From Asaia bogorensis (GTDB lineage: Bacteria > Pseudomonadota > Alphaproteobacteria > Acetobacterales > Acetobacteraceae): a DNA stretch of 5,529 nt. The stretch spans positions 1-5,529 of the forward strand of contig CAMBXJ010000316.1 of NCBI GenBank assembly GCA_945871455.1, in the 5' to 3' direction. A program made the position numbers and the translations under genes. A model generated the notes under the pieces. The model searched no databases. It was not told where the DNA came from and saw nothing but the letters and a program-made list of their open reading frames with translations. Below, in pieces: positions 1 through 5,038 of the stretch (within the stretch, counting starts at the first letter, position 1; each line of letters begins with the position of its first letter).

Positions 1-273
1 GGCAAGGTTCTCGGCCTGCGTGTCGGCGAGAAGGAAGTCGCCGTCTACCATCTTCCCGGTGGTGAGTACTGCGCCACGACCAACGTATGCAGCCACGAAT
101 ACGCGCTGCTGTCGGAAGGCTGGCTGGAGAATGGCTGCATCGAGTGCCCACTGCACGCGGCCCAGTTCGATATCCGCACCGGCAAGGCGATGTCCGCCCC
201 GGCCGATGAAGACCTGGTCGTCTACGAGACGAAGATCGAGGGCGAGGATGTGATGGTGAAGCTGCCCGGCTAG
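1..273 (+). CDS. Rieske [2Fe-2S] ferredoxin, 3' part (start lies before the window)
   Basis: A small soluble electron carrier whose likely role is to pass electrons from a reductase to the terminal component of an aromatic-ring-hydroxylating oxygenase. Ninety codons are visible, read in frame from base 1 to a TAG at 271-273. The full protein is normally about 100-110 residues, so only a short N-terminal piece is missing. The Rieske cluster motif is intact: C30-x-H32 (in CSHEYA) and C49-x2-H52 (in CPLHAAQFD), 16 residues apart, giving the two Cys and two His ligands. The following FDIRTGKA and PADEDL segments are the usual end of the Rieske fold in these ferredoxins. The absence of other domains argues against an oxygenase alpha subunit, in which the Rieske motif lies near the N-terminus of a protein over 400 residues long. 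A NirD-like small subunit is less likely. The partner oxygenase is not in the window and presumably lies upstream. Confidence 0.9.
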   Translation, partial: GKVLGLRVGEKEVAVYHLPGGEYCATTNVCSHEYALLSEGWLENGCIECPLHAAQFDIRTGKAMSAPADEDLVVYETKIEGEDVMVKLPG

Positions 274-297
274 CGCATGATCGTGCTGAGCGGAACG
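274..297. repeat. Partial (right-half) copy of the intergenic palindromic repeat
   Basis: This segment begins on the base after the ferredoxin stop codon. It matches the right flank of the full repeat at 375-398 at 20 of 24 positions: CGCATGATC, four differing bases, then TGAGCGGAACG. It looks like the surviving right end of another repeat copy, or a short sub-unit of the same family. Confidence 0.55.
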
Positions 298-298
298 T

Positions 299-398
299 AG
301 CAGTGCGTGAATCATGCGATCAAACAAAGAGCCAGAGCGGTTTGCCGTTTCCAGTCAGGCTGAAACCGCTCTGACGCATGATCACATTGAGCGGAACG
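299..398. repeat. Intergenic palindromic repeat, copy 1 (two nested stems)
   Basis: The copy contains two nested inverted repeats. The inner stem is a perfect 11 bp, CAGAGCGGTTT (333-343) against AAACCGCTCTG (363-373), around a 19-base loop. The outer stem is ATCATGCG (311-318) against CGCATGAT (375-382), and GTG (307-309) against CAC (383-385) extends it past one bulged A. The core 299-373 is repeated at 573-647 without gaps, with about 61 of 75 bases identical. This is the layout of a REP/BIME-like interspersed palindrome. As RNA it would fold into a long hairpin just past the ferredoxin gene, and it could stabilise that message or affect termination. No T-tract follows it, so I do not call it a terminator. 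Confidence 0.75.
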
Positions 399-518
399 CA
401 ATGCCAGCCGGCGGAAGATCGACCTGCCGACCGGTGTATCCCCGTCATGCCGGCGTGGTTCGACATCCATCACGTTCCCATGCCGCGGCTACGGACGTGG
501 TGGGTGGCGGCCCCGCGG

Positions 519-530
519 CCGTCATGACGG
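519..530. promoter_or_regulatory. Perfect 12-bp palindrome, candidate operator
   Basis: CCGTCATGACGG reads the same on both strands. It lies about 140 bases upstream of the first hydrolase start, between the two repeat copies. A dyad of this size suits a dimeric repressor or activator, but no regulator gene is in the window and I found no second copy of the full dyad here. The related string CCGTCATG occurs at 442-449 without the second half. Confidence 0.2.
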
Positions 531-545
531 AGTTGCAGCGCCGAT

Positions 546-566
546 GGGTCGTTGTTTCGACCCTTT
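546..566 (+). terminator. Small hairpin with a short T-run, weak terminator candidate
   Basis: GGGTCG (546-551) pairs perfectly with CGACCC (558-563) around the loop TTGTTT, and TTT follows at 564-566. The stem is only 6 bp and the T-run only three bases, so termination would be weak. It sits 270 bases after the ferredoxin stop and 106 bases before the first hydrolase start, so it could separate the two units. It could equally be a protein-binding dyad. Confidence 0.25.
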
Positions 567-572
567 GGCAAC

Positions 573-647
573 AGCAGCGCGCCAATCATTCGATCAAACA
601 AAACGCCAGAGTGGTTCTCCGTTACCAGTCAGGGTAAACCCGCTCTA
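573..647. repeat. Intergenic palindromic repeat, copy 2 (degenerate stem)
   Basis: This is the second copy of the element at 299-373, aligned without gaps and about 80% identical. The inner stem is decayed: AGAGTGG (608-614) faces CCCGCTCT (639-646) through six Watson-Crick pairs and one G-T pair, and the pairing then fails. The outer right arm present in copy 1 is absent; the sequence leads instead into the ribosome binding site of the next gene. The repeat is open in the reading frame of that gene, but the differences between copies mostly change amino acids, which argues against it being coding. Confidence 0.65.
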
Positions 648-671
648 GCTAGGCGCGAAGGGCAATCAGCG

Positions 672-1748
672 ATGACGCTCCAGACCCCGGTCGATTGCGA
701 TGTCCATCCCACCGTTCCGGGGTTGCGGGCATTGCTGCCCTATATGGACGATCTGTGGCGCGAAACCGTGTTGCGCCGCGGCATCGACGACCTGACCACG
801 ATCAGTTTTCCCACGGTCAACCCGATCTCGGCGCGGGCGGATTGGCGCGACGAAACCGGCAAAGCCGCCACCACCGCATCCGCCCTCGGCGCCCAGGCGC
901 TGGACCCCTTCGGCACCGGCATCGCGATTCTGAACTGCCTCTATGGCGTGCAGGCGGTGTTCAGTGAGGACATGGGCGCCGCCTTCGCCTCCGCCCTGAA
1001 CCGCTGGCTGGTCAAGGAATGGCTGGATGTCGACCCCAGGCTGCGGGCGTCGATCGTCGTGCCCATGCAGAACGCCGAAATGGCGGTCGAGGAAATCAAC
1101 CGCTGCGCCCCCGATCGCCGTTTCGTCCAGGTCCTGCTTCTCGCCAACGGCGAAATCCCACTCGGCCGGCGGCAGATGTGGCCGATCTACGCGGCCGCCG
1201 AACGCCACGGATTGCCGGTTGGCATCCACGCCGGCAGCACCTATCGCCATCCCGTGACCCCGGTCGGCTGGCCAAGCTATTTCACCGAGGACTATGTTAA
1301 CCAGGCCCCGGCGATGCAGTCCCAGCTTACCAGCCTGATCGCCGAGGGGGTGTTCGCGAAATTTCCGAACCTGACCGTGGTGTTGATGGAATCCGGCGTC
1401 ACCTGGTTGCCCGCCTATCTCTGGCGCCTGACCAAGTTCTGGAAGGGCCTGCGCAGTGAAATTCCCTGGGTGTCCGACCCGCCAGGGTCCATCGTGCGCG
1501 ATCGTGTGCGCCTGACTTTACAGCCATTCGATGGCCCACCCGCCGCCAGCGCGGTCATGCGGGTGATGGACCATATCGGCTCGGACGAGATCCTGTTGTT
1601 CTCGACCGATTATCCGCATTGGCAGTTCGAGGGGCTGGCGGCGATACCGGACGGTCTGGACCCGGCCCTGGCACAAAAGATCATGGCGGAAAACCCCCGC
1701 CTGACCTACGCTCGCCTTAACCAGACGGCGCAAGCCCAAACGGCATAA
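672..1748 (+). CDS. Amidohydrolase-2 family metal-dependent hydrolase or decarboxylase (first of a tandem pair)
   Basis: A 358-residue TIM-barrel enzyme of the amidohydrolase-2 family (COG2159 type), related to ACMS decarboxylase and gamma-resorcylate decarboxylase. Its likely role is cytoplasmic hydrolysis or non-oxidative decarboxylation of a small carboxylated or ring-cleaved compound; the substrate is unknown. Visible metal-site motifs are D10-x-H12 at the end of strand 1 (DCDVHP), H186 in GLPVGIHAG, and D313 in FSTDYPHW. In ACMSD and gamma-resorcylate decarboxylase a histidine sits in the strand-6 motif; here the equivalent MESG carries E240. Length is normal for the family. I chose ATG 672 because GAAGGG (657-662) lies 9 bases upstream and the family motif begins within ten residues. 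The frame stays open upstream to a TTG at 552, but those 40 codons are repeat sequence. Its homologue follows 68 bp downstream, so the two are probably one transcript. Confidence 0.85.
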   Translation: MTLQTPVDCDVHPTVPGLRALLPYMDDLWRETVLRRGIDDLTTISFPTVNPISARADWRDETGKAATTASALGAQALDPFGTGIAILNCLYGVQAVFSEDMGAAFASALNRWLVKEWLDVDPRLRASIVVPMQNAEMAVEEINRCAPDRRFVQVLLLANGEIPLGRRQMWPIYAAAERHGLPVGIHAGSTYRHPVTPVGWPSYFTEDYVNQAPAMQSQLTSLIAEGVFAKFPNLTVVLMESGVTWLPAYLWRLTKFWKGLRSEIPWVSDPPGSIVRDRVRLTLQPFDGPPAASAVMRVMDHIGSDEILLFSTDYPHWQFEGLAAIPDGLDPALAQKIMAENPRLTYARLNQTAQAQTA

Positions 1749-1776
1749 GCCCCAACGGCAACGGTTCCGTCGGGGC
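1749..1776 (+). other. Intercistronic hairpin just after the first hydrolase stop codon
   Basis: GCCCCAACGG (1749-1758) pairs with CCGTCGGGGC (1767-1776) at nine of ten positions, with one A-C mismatch, around an 8-base loop. It starts on the base after the TAA. No T-tract follows, so a full terminator is unlikely. It could act as a partial attenuator or an mRNA-stabilising element that sets the ratio of the two hydrolases. Confidence 0.35.
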
Positions 1777-1785
1777 AACCCTGTT

Positions 1786-1808
1786 CTCCGGCCTTGACCG
1801 GGGAGGAG
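1786..1808 (+). promoter_or_regulatory. Shine-Dalgarno of the second hydrolase, possibly masked by a local stem
   Basis: GGAGGAG (1802-1808) is a strong ribosome binding site 8 bases before ATG 1817 and fixes that start. Upstream CTCCGG (1786-1791) can pair with CCGG..GGAG (1798-1805) if two bases bulge out, which would cover part of the site. The masking is a by-eye folding idea, whereas the ribosome binding site itself is clear. Confidence 0.5.
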
Positions 1809-1816
1809 ATCGTGAC

Positions 1817-2941
1817 ATGAACGTCGATGTCCTGAACCGCTCGGCCATCCAGCCGGCCACCGCCTCCCGGCTCGCGATCGCCGATTGCGACATCCATCCG
1901 CGCCCGTTGGGGGCCGGAATCGGCGGGATCAGCAAGTCGCTGTATCCGTTCCTGTCGCAGCGCTGGCGCGACCATGTCGAAGCGTTCGGCATCAGCTATC
2001 GCCAGCAGTGGGAGAAAGGTTCGGCCTATCCCAAGGGCCAGCCCCAGGCCTGCCGTCGCGACGCCTGGCCGGACGGCGCCATGCCCGGCAGCGACCTGAA
2101 ATTCATGGCCGAACAGCATCTGGACCCGAACAACGTCACCCTGGGCATCCTCAATCCGCTAACCAGCGGGCAGGGTGCGCAGAATCCCGATCTGTCCGCC
2201 GCCATCACCCATGCCACCAACGAATGGCAGAAGGCGGAATGGACATCGCAGGATTCCCGCCTGAAAGGTTCGATCGTCATCCCCTACGAGGACGCGCTGG
2301 CCTCGGCCAAGGAGATCGGGTTGCGGGCAGGCGATCCGAACTTCGCCCAGATCCTGCTTTTGTCGCGCACCGCCGAACCGCTGGGACAGCGTCGCTACTG
2401 GCCGATCTACCAGGCCGCGGTGGAAGCCAACCTGCCGATCGGAATCCACGCCTTCGGCTATGGCGGCTGGCCGGTGACCGGCGGCGGCTGGTCCAGCTAC
2501 TATATCGAGGAAATGGTCGGCCACTCCCAGGCCCAGCAAGCCCTGTTGATCAGCATGATCTTTGAGGGCGTGTTCGAGCGGTTCCCCACTCTGAAGGTGG
2601 TGCTGGTCGAAGCCGGCCTCGCCTGGGGCGCGTCGCTGATGTGGCGCATGGATCGGCAATGGGCAAAGCTGAAGCGTGAAACCCCGCATCTGAAGATGCT
2701 GCCCTCGGAATACGTGAAGCGGAATGTCTGGTTCACCACCCAACCGACCGAGGAACCGGAACCCCGCCACCAACTGGCCGAGGCGATCGAATGGATCGGC
2801 TGGGACCGGATCCTGTTCGCCACCGACTATCCGCACTGGGATTACGACGACCCGTCGCATGCGCTGCCGATCCAGATGGACGACACCCAACGCCGGCAGG
2901 TGTTCCTGGAAAACGCCAAGACGGTTTACGGCGTCGTTTGA
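1817..2941 (+). CDS. Amidohydrolase-2 family metal-dependent hydrolase or decarboxylase (second of a tandem pair)
   Basis: A 374-residue protein, clearly homologous to the preceding gene product across its length. Shared blocks include LPIGIHA against LPVGIHA, EGVFERFP against EGVFAKFP, TTQP against TLQP, and FATDYPHWD against FSTDYPHWQ. The metal-site candidates are D25-x-H27 (DCDIHP), H211 (GIHAF) and D337 (ATDYPHWD). The strand-6 position again carries glutamate (E265 in VEAG). Compared with its neighbour it has about 15 extra N-terminal residues and a different segment after strand 1 (ISYRQQWEKGSAY...), which is where substrate specificity may differ. ATG 1817 has a strong ribosome binding site. 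The pair may catalyse successive steps, act on related substrates, or form a hetero-oligomer; the sequence does not decide. Proximity to a Rieske ferredoxin suggests aromatic or terpenoid-like catabolism, as an inference only. Confidence 0.86.
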   Translation: MNVDVLNRSAIQPATASRLAIADCDIHPRPLGAGIGGISKSLYPFLSQRWRDHVEAFGISYRQQWEKGSAYPKGQPQACRRDAWPDGAMPGSDLKFMAEQHLDPNNVTLGILNPLTSGQGAQNPDLSAAITHATNEWQKAEWTSQDSRLKGSIVIPYEDALASAKEIGLRAGDPNFAQILLLSRTAEPLGQRRYWPIYQAAVEANLPIGIHAFGYGGWPVTGGGWSSYYIEEMVGHSQAQQALLISMIFEGVFERFPTLKVVLVEAGLAWGASLMWRMDRQWAKLKRETPHLKMLPSEYVKRNVWFTTQPTEEPEPRHQLAEAIEWIGWDRILFATDYPHWDYDDPSHALPIQMDDTQRRQVFLENAKTVYGVV

Positions 2942-2948
2942 TCGGCAC

Positions 2949-2966
2949 CGGCGTCTTCGGGCGCCG
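2949..2966 (+). terminator. Hairpin with a cUUCGg tetraloop after the second hydrolase gene
   Basis: CGGCGTC (2949-2955) pairs with GGCGCCG (2960-2966) over seven pairs, one of them T-G, closing a TTCG loop flanked by C and G. The cUUCGg tetraloop is among the most stable RNA loops known. The hairpin starts 8 bases after the TGA stop, a typical place for the end of a transcription unit. No T-tract follows (CGGCCGGACGG), so it may protect the mRNA 3' end or cause pausing rather than act as a classical intrinsic terminator. Confidence 0.45.
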
Positions 2967-2992
2967 CGGCCGGACGGTTGGCGGATACGAGC

Positions 2993-3934
2993 ATGCTGAC
3001 GCATCGACTGATATTGCCACTGATAGCGGTGGCATCGCTTCACTTCGCCGTTGCCGCCGTGCGCGCCCAAGGAACCAATCCGGGAGCAAGTCCCGGAAGC
3101 GACCTGTCGACCGAGACCGCGATCAGCCAGCAGCAGGCGGGCGAGGAGGTGATGGCCGCCGCCATTGGCGCGCCGGCCAGGGTGGACCTGATCAAACAGG
3201 CGACCTTGCGATTGACCGGAACCTACCAATTCACCCCGCGCGATGTCGCTGAACGGTTTTTCCAGGCGATCGGCAGGTCGGTGCCATCCGACATGGTCGG
3301 CTTGCTTCTGGAAGGCGGACAATCGAACTGGTTCGCCATCTTACGCTACGTCGATGAAGGCCATCTGACGGAAAAGGCGATCCGCGCATGGTCCGCCGAC
3401 GACATCATGGTCAGCCTGCGGGAGCATATCGCTCGCGAGAACGCCCGCGCGAAAGGCGGCCGCCAAGCCGAACGAGCCGTCAGCCTGTGGCTGGTGCCGC
3501 CGGCCTATCTGCCCGAATCCCATATCCTGACCTGGGCCGCATCGATCCCGCCGCTGGACGCTCAGCGCGAACGGGATACCGAGGCCGTGCACCACGTCGT
3601 TGTCTTCGGCCGCGATGGCTATTTCCACCTGGAAGCCGTGGCCACCGCCGCCACGGTTCGGGAGCGTCAATACCAGGTCCTGACCCTGATGCAGGGCCTG
3701 ACATTCCTGGACGGCCGCCGTTATCAGGATTTCGTCCCAGCCTCTGATCCCGTGTTGACCCAGGGGTTGCAGCGGGTGCTGGACCTTTCGGTGCTGCGCA
3801 AATCTTCCGTGCTGGACTGGGGCTGGGACACCGACAACCTCATCATCCTGACACTTGGCGGAATCACGGTTCTGGGCGCCGGATTGCTGGCGCTCGCCCG
3901 GGTCGTGGTGGTGGCGTGGCGGCAACGGCGATAG
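2993..3934 (+). CDS. DUF2167-like exported protein with a C-terminal membrane anchor
   Basis: A 313-residue protein of unknown function. The N-terminus (MLTHRLILPLIAVASLHFAV...) is a signal peptide with a probable cleavage site after VRA, near residue 25. The body resembles the DUF2167 family: a GTYQFTP segment, then NWFAILRYVDEGHL (112-125) where family members have a W-x-x-x-I-x-Y-x-x-x-G-Y/H pattern, then a long helix, WLVPPAYLPESHILTWA (166-182), and GRRYQDFVPASDPV (241-254). A single hydrophobic helix (about 283-302) followed by arginines ends the protein, so most of it should be periplasmic with a short cytoplasmic tail. I prefer ATG 2993, which has a weak GGCGGA (2980-2985) 7 bases upstream and begins directly with the signal peptide. 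An in-frame TTG at 2978 would add five residues. The hairpin before it and its unrelated product suggest it is separate from the hydrolase pair. The family call rests on remembered motifs. Confidence 0.72.
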   Translation: MLTHRLILPLIAVASLHFAVAAVRAQGTNPGASPGSDLSTETAISQQQAGEEVMAAAIGAPARVDLIKQATLRLTGTYQFTPRDVAERFFQAIGRSVPSDMVGLLLEGGQSNWFAILRYVDEGHLTEKAIRAWSADDIMVSLREHIARENARAKGGRQAERAVSLWLVPPAYLPESHILTWAASIPPLDAQRERDTEAVHHVVVFGRDGYFHLEAVATAATVRERQYQVLTLMQGLTFLDGRRYQDFVPASDPVLTQGLQRVLDLSVLRKSSVLDWGWDTDNLIILTLGGITVLGAGLLALARVVVVAWRQRR

Positions 3935-4010
3935 GCGGCTGCCGGCGTCGGGAACTTATGCGCCCCGGCCCCCTACTCTATCAGGCGCTCGGCAAGGCTC
4001 ACCGGTCCAC

Positions 4011-4047
4011 CGCCTGACACCAACGCCCGGGCGAGCATCGTCAGGCG
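4011..4047 (-). terminator. Inverted repeat spanning the rbsK stop codon, possible terminator between convergent genes
   Basis: CGCCTGAC (4011-4018) pairs perfectly with GTCAGGCG (4040-4047) around a 21-base spacer that contains the palindrome GCCCGGGC (4025-4032). The stem includes the rbsK TGA (4043-4041). There is no T-tract on either strand. Its position between converging genes makes a termination or 3'-end role plausible but unproven. Confidence 0.3.
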
Positions 4048-4949
4048 CCGACCTTGACGGTGCCCTGGCTCTGGATGAACCGGTCGGTCTCGTCGCGGGT
4101 CGGTGCGCTCCGCTGGCTGCCGGCGCGGGTGCAGCACAGCGCGGCGGCGGCGGATGCACGTTCCAGCGCGGACGGCAGCGACATCCCCCGATCCAACCCG
4201 GCCGCCAGGACACCGACGAAGCAGTCCCCCGCCGCCGTGGTGTCGACGACCGAGACCTGGCAGGCCGGCGCACGCAGGAGGCCGGCTTCCGTTGCCGCCT
4301 CCAACCCGTCGCCGCCCAAGGTGCGGACGACATCGACACTCAGGACCGCGCGCAGGTCGGGCGCGGTATCCGCACAGCCCAGGAAATTGGCAAGCCACGC
4401 CGATTCGGTCTCGTTTACCACCAACAAATCAAGGGCGCGCAGGGCTTCGGGCGGCAAGGCAGCGGCAGGCGCCAGGTTCAGGATGATGCGTCCAACCCGG
4501 CCTTGGGCGCGAGCGATCAGGGCGACGGTTTCGTCGGGATCGACCTCCATCTGCAACACCAGGGTGGTAGCCGTGGTCAGTAGCGCGTCCTCCACCTGTG
4601 TCGAACGGGCCAGGAGGTTGGCGCCGGATCCCACTGAGATGGCGTTGTTGCCGTTTGGGTCGACGGCGACGGCGGCACAGGCTGTGCCGGCGAACGTGCG
4701 GGCGATCCGGGTCAGGTCGGTGCCGGCCTGTTTCAGCAACGCCAGGGCATCCCCGGCGAGGGCATCCTGTCCGACCGCGCCCACCATCACGACCGGTGCG
4801 CCATCCCTGGCCGCGGCGACCGCCTGGTTCGCCCCCTTGCCACCGGGCTGCATGGTTGCCTCCGGGCACAGCACGGTTTCTCCCGCCCGCGGAATATGGG
4901 GGACGGCAAAAATCAGGTCGATGTTGATGGATCCGAAAACGACGATCAC
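4041..4949 (-). CDS. rbsK: Ribokinase (PfkB-family sugar kinase)
   Basis: A 302-residue cytoplasmic enzyme that phosphorylates D-ribose to ribose 5-phosphate with ATP, feeding ribose from nucleosides or the medium into the pentose phosphate pathway. The length is standard. Family motifs are all present: GSINID (6-11) with the sugar-binding D11, GGKGANQA (36-43, PfkB signature 1), NLAPA (158-162), VVNETE (177-182), TLGGDG (210-215) and DTTAAGD (236-242, signature 2) with catalytic base D242. The C-terminal TRAGSQRSAP resembles the ribokinase TRxGAQxSxP potassium-binding segment, with Ser in place of the usual Ala. These details favour true ribokinase over other PfkB kinases. The start is GTG (4949-4947) with AGAGAGG upstream on the minus strand, and the reading begins directly with the first beta strand (IVVFGSINID). 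It lies 77 bp downstream of a transporter gene on the same strand, possibly in one operon. No rbsD or rbsR is visible. Confidence 0.93.
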   Translation of the reverse strand: MIVVFGSINIDLIFAVPHIPRAGETVLCPEATMQPGGKGANQAVAAARDGAPVVMVGAVGQDALAGDALALLKQAGTDLTRIARTFAGTACAAVAVDPNGNNAISVGSGANLLARSTQVEDALLTTATTLVLQMEVDPDETVALIARAQGRVGRIILNLAPAAALPPEALRALDLLVVNETESAWLANFLGCADTAPDLRAVLSVDVVRTLGGDGLEAATEAGLLRAPACQVSVVDTTAAGDCFVGVLAAGLDRGMSLPSALERASAAAALCCTRAGSQRSAPTRDETDRFIQSQGTVKVGA

Positions 4950-5017
4950 GCGCGGGACCTCTCTGCCAGGACGGGCTCGGACAGGGCGTCCTCCGCCCCA
5001 TGCGGCGCGAGCGCCAA

Positions 5018-5038
5018 AGCCCGCATTACGCGGGGCCT
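5018..5038 (-). terminator. Hairpin enclosing the transporter stop codon, weak terminator candidate
   Basis: Read on the minus strand, GCCCCGC and GCGGGC flank GTAAT, which contains the TAA stop of the transporter gene. The stem is 5-6 pairs with one bulged base, and TTT follows. It could reduce read-through into rbsK. The short stem and T-run make this tentative. Confidence 0.28.

Noticed and set aside
565..593. TTGGCA (565-570) with ATTCGA (588-593) as a possible promoter for the first hydrolase
   Set aside because: The -10 match is poor and lies inside the repeat; spacing alone is not enough to call a promoter.
314..637. Plus-strand open frame of 107 codons in the gene-free region
   Set aside because: It is made largely of the two repeat copies and the sequence between them, has no good ribosome binding site and resembles no protein. 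Differences between the repeats mostly change amino acids.
666..1250. Minus-strand open frame (194 codons) opposite the first hydrolase
   Set aside because: It is a shadow of the conserved hydrolase frame, with no motif and no ribosome binding site seen.
2159..3322. Long minus-strand open frame (387 codons) opposite the second hydrolase and the DUF2167-like gene
   Set aside because: It spans two well-supported genes and the gap between them on the other strand, has an arginine/glycine-rich composition and shows no family motif. Long antisense frames are common in high-G+C DNA.
3973..4038. Minus-strand 21-codon frame starting 2 bases after the rbsK stop
   Set aside because: It has only a weak, distant ribosome binding site and no recognisable product, and it overlaps the inverted repeat at 4011-4047. 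It is too short to support.
3855..4583. Plus-strand open frame (242 codons) across the DUF2167-like gene end and antisense to rbsK
   Set aside because: It runs opposite a ribokinase with all its motifs and is low-complexity Gly/Arg/Gln-rich, so it is a shadow frame.
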